This document shows positions 23,925-31,451 of a stretch of DNA of 33,119 nt, piece after piece. Numbering within the stretch: the stretch's first letter is position 1; each line of letters begins with the position of its first letter. This stretch comes from DASTPP01 sp035762175 (GTDB lineage: Bacteria > Myxococcota_A > Polyangia > Polyangiales > Polyangiaceae), in assembly GCA_035762175.1 (NCBI GenBank), contig DASTPP010000187.1, forward strand, positions 1 to 33,119, in the 5' to 3' direction. The translations under genes and the position numbers were made by a program. The notes under the pieces were generated by a model, which saw nothing but the letters and a program-made list of their open reading frames with translations, ran no database searches and was not told where the DNA came from.

Positions 23925-25945
23925 CGCGACTCTGACCCCGCCGCCCCGTCGCCCGCCCCGACCGGCGCCTCGCCCGCCACCGGCGCCGGCTCACCCGCGA
24001 GCGCCCTGCCCGGTTCGGTCGAGGCCTTGGCCCGCGATGCTTCGCCTCTCCCGGCCAAGGCGTGGCTCACCCAGACCTCGCCTTTCACCGCCGGAGGCTT
24101 GCCCATCGCTGCCGTGCCCCTCGGGGCCGACACCCTGGTCGCTGGCGCCGCGCCCCTCTCGGCCGGAGCCCCCCCCGCCGGCGCTGCACCTGCTTCGGCC
24201 GGAGCCCCCCCCGCCGGCGCTGCACCTGCTTCGGCCAGAGCCCCATTCACCAGCGCCGCGCCTGCCTCGGTCGGAGCCCCGATCGCTGACGCCGCGCCCG
24301 TCGCGGCGGAGGCGGCGTCACCCGCCGACGTCGCGCCTGCCCCGACCGGGAAGGCCTCGCCCGCAGAAGCCTCGCTCTTCTCGGTCGGAACCAAGCGGAG
24401 CGCCGGCATGTCGCCTTTCTCGGCCAAGGCGTTGCCCGTCGGGACGTCGCCTCTCTCGGCGGGAGCCGGCCCCTTCGCGGGCGCGCCTTCTGTTTCGGCC
24501 CGCGCCGGCGCGCCCTCGCCCGCCGCCGTCGCCGTCTCGCCCGCCCCCACGTCGTGCGCCCCGCCCGCCCCGGCGAGCGCCGGCGCCAACCCCGGCGCGG
24601 CGAGCGCCCGCTCGAGCGCGACGAGGCCCGCGGCGACGCCGGCCCAGAGCGGCAGCGCGAGGGCGATGATCTCGGCGTTGTTCTGGTCGAACCAGGGCAG
24701 CACCTTGAGCACGAGCCCGAGCGCCGAGGCGCCCACGAGGCTCAGCCCGAGGAGCCGGCCGCGCCGCAGCCAGGCGGGGCGGCCGCGGGCGACGCCGACG
24801 CCGACGACGACGAGGGCGAGGGCCCAGGGGGCGCACTGCAGCATGTTCTCGTTGCGGTAGGCGACCTCGTGGTCGGTGAGCGTCCAGAAGAAGAAGAAGA
24901 GGGTGCCGAGAAAGCCCAGCACGAGCCCGAGGAGGGCGGCCAGCGAGCCGAAGGCGACGCGCGCGGCGGGGCGGCGCCGGCCGAGGTGGGCGAGGCCGTA
25001 GAAGGTGCCGCCGAGGGCCACGCCCGCGGCGAGCATGGGCAAGAGCCAGCGGGGCGGCGCGGGCCGGAGCGGGCCGCGGTCGGCGGCGAGCAGGGTCTTC
25101 TCGGACTTGACGAGGGGCCGCTCGCCCTGGGGGGTCGGCACGCGCGCCTTGCGCAGGGTCTCCTGCAGCTTCGACGGCAGGAACATCTCTTGCCAGACGT
25201 CGATGGGCTTGTCGATGAGGTCGCCCATCGCGACGTGCAGGCCGAGGTAGACGGGCAGGTCGTCGGCGACGAGGCGCCGCGTGTGGTCGCGCCAGCTCAT
25301 CTCGGCCGGGCCCCGCGACACCTCGCGCAGCTTGCCGCCGACGACGCGGTCGACCGCGTCGCGCACGCGGGTCGAGCAGTTGTCGCGGTAGTAGTCGTAC
25401 TTATAATATTTGTTCTCTTCGCGCGCGTTGACCTGCAGCGCCTCCGAGATGGCGAGGCGCTGGGCGGGGGTGAGCTCGAGCTCTTGCGCCTCGATGCTGC
25501 GGCCCTCGCGCCGGTAGTCGCCGATGGTGCCGGTGAGCGAGCGCGTCGCCAGCCAGTACTTCAGCCGCCCCTGAAAGAAGTCGATGAGCAGCCAGGGCGA
25601 GTCGAACCGGAAGGCGCCGAAGTTGTAGACGACGTCGCGCCGCTGCCGCTCGTCGTGCACGAGCAGGGCGTTGTGGCCGAACTTGAAGAAGGGGTGGTCG
25701 CCCGGGCCGAAGGTCAGCACCGAGATGGTCAGCTCGTCGCCGGGCTCGGCCGCGCGGGCCGGGGCGGGGGCGGCCGCGAGCGCGGCGAGCGCGAGCAGAA
25801 GGGCCGCGAGCGCCGCCTTCGCCCGCCGGGCGGCCCCGCCCCGCCCCGCGCGCCCGCCCCCGGCCCCCGCGCCCCGAAAGACCGCCCTGCCGGGCCCGCC
25901 CGAAAACGCCCGCGTCGTCCGGATCATCGCCCAGCGCGTTAGCAT
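23921..25945 (-). CDS. DUF4105/Lnb-type periplasmic domain with membrane spans and repeat tail
   Basis: The product is 674 residues. A signal or anchor helix spans about 42-62. Residues 70-290 match the DUF4105 (Lnb N-terminal periplasmic) domain: FFKFGHNALLVHD with His91, YNFGAFRFDSPWLLIDFFQG, and YYRDNCSTRVRDAVDR with Cys190. The His and Cys recall papain-like folds, but activity is unproven. Five membrane spans follow at about 300-320, 330-353, 372-387, 398-416 and 426-445. Residues 450-674 are a Gly/Ala/Pro/Glu tail partly encoded by a 36-bp array (AEAGAAPAGGAP). ATG 25945 is used; ATG 25927 is an alternative. The tail has unusually strong low complexity and may be tolerated rather than functional. 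It is divergent from the ThrE-type gene, 35 bp away. Confidence 0.85.
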   Translation of the reverse strand: MLTRWAMIRTTRAFSGGPGRAVFRGAGAGGGRAGRGGAARRAKAALAALLLALAALAAAPAPARAAEPGDELTISVLTFGPGDHPFFKFGHNALLVHDERQRRDVVYNFGAFRFDSPWLLIDFFQGRLKYWLATRSLTGTIGDYRREGRSIEAQELELTPAQRLAISEALQVNAREENKYYKYDYYRDNCSTRVRDAVDRVVGGKLREVSRGPAEMSWRDHTRRLVADDLPVYLGLHVAMGDLIDKPIDVWQEMFLPSKLQETLRKARVPTPQGERPLVKSEKTLLAADRGPLRPAPPRWLLPMLAAGVALGGTFYGLAHLGRRRPAARVAFGSLAALLGLVLGFLGTLFFFFWTLTDHEVAYRNENMLQCAPWALALVVVGVGVARGRPAWLRRGRLLGLSLVGASALGLVLKVLPWFDQNNAEIIALALPLWAGVAAGLVALERALAAPGLAPALAGAGGAHDVGAGETATAAGEGAPARAETEGAPAKGPAPAERGDVPTGNALAEKGDMPALRLVPTEKSEASAGEAFPVGAGATSAGDAASAATGAASAIGAPTEAGAALVNGALAEAGAAPAGGAPAEAGAAPAGGAPAERGAAPATRVSAPRGTAAMGKPPAVKGEVWVSHALAGRGEASRAKASTEPGRALAGEPAPVAGEAPVGAGDGAAGSESR
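24159..24302. repeat. 36-bp tandem array in the tail of the DUF4105 gene
   Basis: TCGGCCGGAGCCCCCCCCGC plus CGGCGCTGCACCTGCT (36 bp) begins at 24159, 24195, 24231 and 24267. The first two copies are identical; the others are diverged, and the periodicity fades beyond 24302. It encodes 12-residue repeats on the minus strand in the protein's low-complexity C-terminus. Confidence 0.85.
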
Positions 25946-25980
25946 GGGCGGCGGCCCGTTGCGACACGGCGCCGGCCCCC

Positions 25981-27210
25981 ATGCCCCCCGACCGCCCCCC
26001 GACCGAAGCCTTCGCCGACTACCTGCTCGAGGTCGGCGCGCTGCTCATCGCCTACGGCTGCCCCTCGTACCGGCTCGAAGAGGTCGTGCAGACCGTCGCG
26101 CGCGTCGCGGGCCACGAGGCCGAGGCCTTCGCCGTGCCGACCGCGCTCTTCGTCTCGCTGCCGGGCGCGCCGGGCGGCGGGCCGGTCTTGCGCATGGCGC
26201 GCGTGCGGGCCTGGGGCGTCGACCTCGACCGGCTGACGGAGGTCGACCAGATCTTCAACCGCGTCGCCCGGGGCGGGCTCTCGCTCGACGACGCGCGGCG
26301 CGAGCTGCGCGCGCTCGGCGGGCGGCCCCGGCCCTACCCGCGCGCGCTGCAGCACGCCGCGACCGCGTCGGTCTCGGGGGCCGTCGCGCTCGTGTTCGGC
26401 GGGGGCGCGGCCGAGGTGGTCGCCGCGGCCGCCTCGGGGGCGCTGGTCGGCCTGCTCGTGCTCGCCTTCGGCCGCGCCCCGGGCGGGGGCTTCCTCGGCG
26501 ACTTCGCCGGGGGCCTCGGCGCCGCGCTCTGCGCCTGGCTCGGCCGCTCGCTCTTGCCGCCGCTGCGGGCGGACGTGGTGATCCCGAGCGCGGTCATCGC
26601 GCTCGTGCCCGGCCTGACGCTGGCGACGGGCCTGGTCGAGCTGACGCGCAAGAACCTCGTCGCCGGCAGCGCCCGGCTGATGGAGGCGCTGGCGAGCCTG
26701 CTGCTGCTCGCCATCGGCATCGGCCTGGTCAGCGCCTCGGTGCCCGCGCTCTGGCCGAGCGAGCCGGCCCCGGCGCCCGCGGCCTTCGCGGGGCTCGGGG
26801 CGCAGGCGCTCGCGCTCGCGGCCGCCACGCTCTCGTACGCCGTGCTCGTCTCGGTGCCGCCGCGCTACCTGCCCGCCGCCCTCTCGACCTCGGCGGCCGG
26901 CTGGCTCGTCGGCCTCGCCCTCGGCCCCGGCGCCGCCCCCCACCTCGCCGCCTTCGCCGCCTCGCTCGCGGTCTCGACCGCCTCGAACGCCCTCGCCCGC
27001 GCCTTCGACCGGCCGGCGCTGCTCTTTCAGCTGCCCGGCCTCATCTTGCTCGTGCCCGGCAGCTACGGGCTGCGCAGCGCCCACGCGCTCGCCGCCGGCG
27101 CGTACGCGGGCGGCGCGGCCAAGGGCGTCGAGACCGCCCTGCTCGCCGGCTCCATCGTCGCGGGGGTCCTGCTCGCCAACGTGCTCCTGCCCAGCCGCAA
27201 GCTCCTTTGA
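25981..27210 (+). CDS. thrE: threonine/serine exporter (ThrE family)
   Basis: The product is 409 residues. The cytoplasmic N-terminal domain opens DYLLEVGALLIAYGCPSYRL-EE, the hallmark of the DUF1212 half of ThrE. About ten membrane spans follow, with PSAVIALVPGLTLATGLVEL, then TRKNLVAGSARLMEALASLL and the second-half signature LPGLILLVPGSYGLRSA. Single-chain ThrE proteins (first plus DUF3815 half) export threonine and serine by proton-motive force in Corynebacterium; substrate here is inferred from family. No clear ribosome-binding site lies before the ATG, and the first codons are Pro-rich. It is followed by a large hairpin and then by the Nfn-like gene. Confidence 0.92.
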   Translation: MPPDRPPTEAFADYLLEVGALLIAYGCPSYRLEEVVQTVARVAGHEAEAFAVPTALFVSLPGAPGGGPVLRMARVRAWGVDLDRLTEVDQIFNRVARGGLSLDDARRELRALGGRPRPYPRALQHAATASVSGAVALVFGGGAAEVVAAAASGALVGLLVLAFGRAPGGGFLGDFAGGLGAALCAWLGRSLLPPLRADVVIPSAVIALVPGLTLATGLVELTRKNLVAGSARLMEALASLLLLAIGIGLVSASVPALWPSEPAPAPAAFAGLGAQALALAAATLSYAVLVSVPPRYLPAALSTSAAGWLVGLALGPGAAPHLAAFAASLAVSTASNALARAFDRPALLFQLPGLILLVPGSYGLRSAHALAAGAYAGGAAKGVETALLAGSIVAGVLLANVLLPSRKLL

Positions 27211-27222
27211 GGCGCTTTTCGG

Positions 27223-27268
27223 GCCGCCGCGGCCGCCCCGGAGGGCCTGCCGGCGGGCCCGCGGCGGC
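27223..27268 (+). terminator. GC-rich hairpin after the exporter gene
   Basis: GCCGCCGCGG (27223-27232) pairs with CCGCGGCGGC (27259-27268), and the 26-base loop can form a smaller GC hairpin. It begins 13 bp after the stop. There is no U-run, so intrinsic termination is only possible. Confidence 0.35.
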
Positions 27269-27400
27269 GCGGCGCGGCAAACCCCTCGCCCCCGCGCCAA
27301 TCTTTGCTTAGGTTCAGCGCCCGCCCCCGGACGTCCGTCCAAGCGCGCTTCGAGAGGGGGGCGGGTCCTTTCGAGGCGCCCCCGAACGAACCCGCTCGCC

Positions 27401-30400
27401 ATGTCCATGTCCACGGTCACTTCGCCCGGCGGCCCCGCGCCCGCCGGCGCCGCGAGGGCGACGCCCGCGCCCCAGCCCCAGATCGACTTCCGCTCGTGGG
27501 TCGAGGCGACGAGCGAGCCGGCCGAGCTCGTCCTCGGGCTCGAGGGCTTCTCGTACGCCGACCTGCACGATCCCGAGCGCCTCGCCGACCTGACGCGCGC
27601 CTTCCACGAGTACGTGCGCGCCGAGGCCCCCGAGGCGTACGCCCAGCTCATGGCGCTCGCCGAGGCGGGCGGGCGGCTCGCGACGCCGCAGGCGACGAGC
27701 GACGCGCTGCTCGCCGCCGCGCCCCACCTCTCGGCCTTCGTGGCCAAGCTCTTTCGGGTCGAGCGCGAGGTCGAGTCGCTGCGCGGCTCGCTGCGCTCGC
27801 ACGACCCGGTCTGGGCCTTCAAGCGCGACTTCGCGAAGAAGCGCGTGCTCAAGCCCGAGGCCGGCCGGGGCTGGGCCCCCGAGGCCGCGCGCGCCGTCGC
27901 CGAGGCCGCGCTCGAGGCCGCCGGCGCGCCCCGGCCCCTGCTCGGCACGGGCGGCGAGAACGAAGAGCTCGCCGTCGCGCGCGCCGCGCTCGCGCTGCTC
28001 GAGATCGACGACACCGCGCGCAAGGTCGAGAAGGCCGGCGGCGCCGCCTGGCGCCCCGACCTCGCCGCGCTCGCCGAGCGCGTCGCCGCGGCCCTCGCCG
28101 CCGACCCGGCCGCGGCCGAGGCCTCGCGTCCGGCGCTCGAGCAGGCCGCCGACCCCGCCGCCCCGCACCGCCGCCCCGGCGCCCTCGCCGCCTTCGCGCT
28201 CGGCGCCGTCGAGGCCTACCTCGCCCGCCGCCGCCAAGACCACGACGACGGCGCCCACCGCTGGTACTCGCTCTACGAGCCGCGCAAGCTCGACCACCAG
28301 CACCTCGTGCACCTGCGCCGCCCCGACGAGAAGCTGCCCGAGCTCTTCGTCGGCCCCGAGGGCGCCGACCGCGACCGCTACGGCTTCGCGCTGACCGACC
28401 GCCGCGGCTCGACGCGCTACGTGCAGGGCGAGGTCGACTACTGCCTCTACTGCCACGACCGCGACAAAGACTCGTGCTCGAAGGGCCTCCGAGACCCCAA
28501 GTCGGGCGCCGTCAAGGCGAACCCGCTCGGCGTGCCGCTGAACGGCTGCCCGCTCGACGAGAAGATCTCCGAGATGCACCTGATGCGCAAAGACGGCGAC
28601 GCGCTCGCCGCCCTCGCGCTCGTCTGCCTCGACAACCCGCTCTGCCCGGGCACCGGCCACCGCATCTGCAACGACTGCATGAAGGCCTGCATCTTCCAGA
28701 AGCAGGAGCCGGTCAACATCCCCCAGACCGAGACGGCGACCCTCACCGACGTGCTCTCGCTGCCCTGGGGCGCCGAGATCTACGGCCTGCTCGCCCGGTG
28801 GAACCCCCTCAACGTCCGCCGGCCCCACCCCGCCCCGCTCTCGGGCAAGAGCGCGCTCGTCGTCGGCCTCGGCCCCGCCGGCTACACGCTCGCCCACCAC
28901 CTGAGCCGCGCCGGCTTCGCCGTCGCCGGCGTCGACGGCCTGAAGCTCGAGCCCCTGCCGGCCGAGATCGTCGGCGACGCCGCGCGCCCGCCCCGGCCCG
29001 TGCGCGACTTCCAGCACTTCGTGCGCGAGCTCGACGAGCGCATCGTGCTCGGCTTCGGCGGCGTCAGCGAGTACGGCATCACCGCGCGCTGGGACAAGAA
29101 CTTCCTGACGCTGCTCTACCTGACGCTCGCCCGCAACCGCCGCATCAAGCTCTACGGCGGCGTGCGCTTCGGCGGCACGCTCGACCTCGACGACGCCTGG
29201 CGCCTCGGCTTCGACCACGTCGCGCTCGCCGCCGGCGCGGGCCGGCCGACCATCATCGACATGAAGAACAACCTCGCCCGCGGCGTGCGCAAGGCGAGCG
29301 ACTTTCTCATGGCGCTGCAGCTCACCGGCGCCTACAAGCACTCGAGCCTCGCCAACCTGCAGATTCGCCTGCCCGCCGTCGTCATCGGCGGCGGCCTGAC
29401 GGCCATCGACACCGCGACCGAGCTGCTCGCCTACTACATCGTGCAGGCCGAGAAGACCGCCCGCCGCTACCGCGAGCTCGTCGACCGGCTCGGCCGCGAG
29501 CAGGTCGACGCCCAGTTCGCCCCCGACGAGCTCGAATTCTTGCGCGAGCAGTGCGCGCACGCCGACCAGATCGCCGACGAGCGCGCGCGCGCCGAGCGCG
29601 CCGGCGAGCGGCCCGCGCTGCAGCGGCTGCTCGACGCCTGGGGCGGCGTCTCGCTCGTCTACCGCAAGAGCGTGCTCGACTCGCCCGCCTACCGCCTCAA
29701 CCACGAGGAGGTCGAAAAGAGCCTCGAAGAGGGCGTGCGCTACGTCGAGAACCTCTCGCCGCTCGAGGCCGTGCTCGACGCGGGCGGCGCCCTCGAGGCC
29801 GTCGTCTTCGAGCGGCAGCGGCAAGAGGGCGGCAAGTGGCGCGCCACCGGCGAGAAGGTCACCCTGCCCGCCAAGACGCTCTGCGTCGCCGCCGGCACCA
29901 GCCCCAACACCACCTTCGAGAAAGAGCGCCCCGACGTCTTCTCGCTCGACGAGCGGCGCCAGTACTTCCGCGCGCATACCGCCGAGCGCGCCCCCGACGG
30001 CTCGGTCACCACGCGCCCCTCGGCCGACCTCGCCCGGGCCTTCTTCACCAGCTACGCCAGCGGCGAGCACACGGTCTCGTTCTACGGCGACAACCACCCC
30101 TACTACGCCGGCAGCGTCGTCAAGGCGATGGCGAGCGCCAAGGTCGGCTTCGAGCACGTCGCCGCCCTCTACGAGACGCCCCCGCCCGCCGGCGACGACG
30201 AGCGACGGGCCCGCGCCGCGCGCGCCGAAGGGCTCTTCCGCCGCCTCGACGACGAGTGGCTCGCCACGGTGCACGACGTCGTGCGCCTGACCCCCACCAT
30301 CGTCGAGATCGTCGTGCGCGCCCCCGCCGCCGCCCGCAAGTTCGAGCCCGGGCAGTTCTACCGCCTGCAGAACTACGAGTCGCGCTCGCCCGTCGTCGAG

Positions 30401-31234
30401 GGCACCCGCCTCGCGATGGAGGGCCTCGCCCTCACCGGCGCCTGGGTCGACAAAGACCAGGGCCTGCTCTCGACCATCGTGCTCGAGATGGGCACCAGCT
30501 CGCGGCTCTGCGCCCTGCTGAAGAAGGGCGAGCCCGTCGTCCTGATGGGCCCGACGGGCACGCCCACCGAGATCCCCGCCGGCCAGACCGTGCTGCTCTG
30601 CGGCGGCGGCCTCGGCAACGCCGTGCTCTTCTCGATCGCCAAGGCCCTCAAAGAGAAGGGCACCACGGTCATCTACTTCGCCGGCTACCGGCGCGGCGAA
30701 GACCTCTTCCGGCGCGAAGACATCGAGGCCTCGACCGACCAGGTCATCTGGTGCACCGACGCGGGCGACCCGATCGAGCCCTCGCGGCCGCTCGACCGGC
30801 ACTTCCGCGGCAACATCGTGCAGGCCATGGTCGCCTACGCCAAGGGCGAGCTCGGCCCCCACGTCGCCAGCCTGCGCACCGTCAGCCGCGTCATCGCCAT
30901 CGGCTCCGACAAGATGATGGCCGCCGTCAAAGAGGCCCGCCACGGCGTGCTCGCGCCCCACCTCGACCCGCGCCACCTCGGCATCGGCAGCATCAACTCG
31001 CCGATGCAGTGCATGATGAAAGAGATCTGCGCCCAGTGCCTGCAGAAGCACCGGGACCCCGAGACCGGGCGCGAGTACGTCGTCTTCTCCTGCACCAACC
31101 AAGACCAAGATCTCGACCGCGTCGACTTCCAGCACCTCGGCCAGCGCCTGCGCGTCAACAGCGCCCAAGAGAAGCTCTCGAACCTCTACCTGAGCGACTT
31201 GCTCGCCCGCCACCCCGAGCTGCCGCGCATCTAG
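27401..31234 (+). CDS. Nfn-like flavin/Fe-S NAD(P)H oxidoreductase, single chain
   Basis: The product is 1277 residues starting MSMSTVTSPGG; no strong ribosome-binding site. Residues 1-340 are a helical extension I do not recognise. Residues 345-435 hold paired Cys clusters (DYCLYCHDRDKDSCS, NGCPLDEKI, HRICNDCMKACIFQKQEP) like the Fe-S N-terminus of GltD/NfnB. FAD binding is VVGLGPAGYTLAHHLSRAG (about 485) and a second nucleotide site is VVIGGGLTAIDTATELLA (about 660). Residues 945-1160 form a ferredoxin-reductase module (KFEPGQFYRLQNYE, CGGGLGNAVLFSIAKALKE). The end has C-x5-C-x2-C (CMMKEICAQC, about 1203) and a fourth Cys in VFSCTNQD, as in PyrK/NfnA iron-sulphur sites. The order is thus NfnB-like then NfnA-like, fused. 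It probably moves electrons between NADH, NADPH and an Fe-S partner; direction and bifurcation are inference. Confidence 0.85.
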   Translation: MSMSTVTSPGGPAPAGAARATPAPQPQIDFRSWVEATSEPAELVLGLEGFSYADLHDPERLADLTRAFHEYVRAEAPEAYAQLMALAEAGGRLATPQATSDALLAAAPHLSAFVAKLFRVEREVESLRGSLRSHDPVWAFKRDFAKKRVLKPEAGRGWAPEAARAVAEAALEAAGAPRPLLGTGGENEELAVARAALALLEIDDTARKVEKAGGAAWRPDLAALAERVAAALAADPAAAEASRPALEQAADPAAPHRRPGALAAFALGAVEAYLARRRQDHDDGAHRWYSLYEPRKLDHQHLVHLRRPDEKLPELFVGPEGADRDRYGFALTDRRGSTRYVQGEVDYCLYCHDRDKDSCSKGLRDPKSGAVKANPLGVPLNGCPLDEKISEMHLMRKDGDALAALALVCLDNPLCPGTGHRICNDCMKACIFQKQEPVNIPQTETATLTDVLSLPWGAEIYGLLARWNPLNVRRPHPAPLSGKSALVVGLGPAGYTLAHHLSRAGFAVAGVDGLKLEPLPAEIVGDAARPPRPVRDFQHFVRELDERIVLGFGGVSEYGITARWDKNFLTLLYLTLARNRRIKLYGGVRFGGTLDLDDAWRLGFDHVALAAGAGRPTIIDMKNNLARGVRKASDFLMALQLTGAYKHSSLANLQIRLPAVVIGGGLTAIDTATELLAYYIVQAEKTARRYRELVDRLGREQVDAQFAPDELEFLREQCAHADQIADERARAERAGERPALQRLLDAWGGVSLVYRKSVLDSPAYRLNHEEVEKSLEEGVRYVENLSPLEAVLDAGGALEAVVFERQRQEGGKWRATGEKVTLPAKTLCVAAGTSPNTTFEKERPDVFSLDERRQYFRAHTAERAPDGSVTTRPSADLARAFFTSYASGEHTVSFYGDNHPYYAGSVVKAMASAKVGFEHVAALYETPPPAGDDERRARAARAEGLFRRLDDEWLATVHDVVRLTPTIVEIVVRAPAAARKFEPGQFYRLQNYESRSPVVEGTRLAMEGLALTGAWVDKDQGLLSTIVLEMGTSSRLCALLKKGEPVVLMGPTGTPTEIPAGQTVLLCGGGLGNAVLFSIAKALKEKGTTVIYFAGYRRGEDLFRREDIEASTDQVIWCTDAGDPIEPSRPLDRHFRGNIVQAMVAYAKGELGPHVASLRTVSRVIAIGSDKMMAAVKEARHGVLAPHLDPRHLGIGSINSPMQCMMKEICAQCLQKHRDPETGREYVVFSCTNQDQDLDRVDFQHLGQRLRVNSAQEKLSNLYLSDLLARHPELPRI

Positions 31235-31271
31235 AGCGGGCGCGCCGCCGGCGCGCCGACCGGGGTAACGC

Positions 31272-31315
31272 CGCGGGGCGCCTGCGTTCGGTAAAACCGA
31301 ACCGGGCGCCCCGCG
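31272..31315 (+). terminator. strong hairpin after the Nfn-like gene
   Basis: CGCGGGGCGCC (31272-31282) pairs perfectly with GGCGCCCCGCG (31305-31315). Inside, TTCGGT (31287-31292) pairs with ACCGAA (31296-31301) around an AAA loop, leaving small bulges. It starts 37 bp after the stop codon. There is no U-run, but the length and position between two same-strand genes suit a terminator or RNA-stabilising element. Confidence 0.6.
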
Positions 31316-31414
31316 ATCGCTTCGCCCGGGGCGAACCGCCGGCGAAGACCACCGGCGCCCCCAGACTCGCTCAAACCTGCTGAAAATAAGCCCCGCGCTG
31401 CGTTTTACCTGACG

Positions 31415-31443
31415 TTGACATCACCTACCTGGCGAGCTAGTAC
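31415..31443 (+). promoter_or_regulatory. sigma70-type promoter of second kinase gene
   Basis: TTGACA (31415-31420), a 17-bp spacer and TAGTAC (31438-31443). The -35 is perfect and the spacing ideal; the -10 matches TATAAT at three of six positions. Transcription would start near 31450, two bases before the annotated ATG, so the message would be nearly leaderless or translation begins further in. Confidence 0.5.
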
Positions 31444-31451
31444 GGCGCCGC

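Noticed and set aside
27314..31213. 1299-codon open frame antisense to the Nfn-like gene
   Set aside because: High GC at third positions keeps antisense frames free of stops. Its translation is Val/Gly/Ala/Arg-rich with no motifs, while the plus strand encodes clear flavin and Fe-S sites.
27304..31383. 1359-codon Arg-rich open frame in another plus frame over the same gene
   Set aside because: It is almost only Arg, Ala, Pro and Gly with shadow-frame composition.
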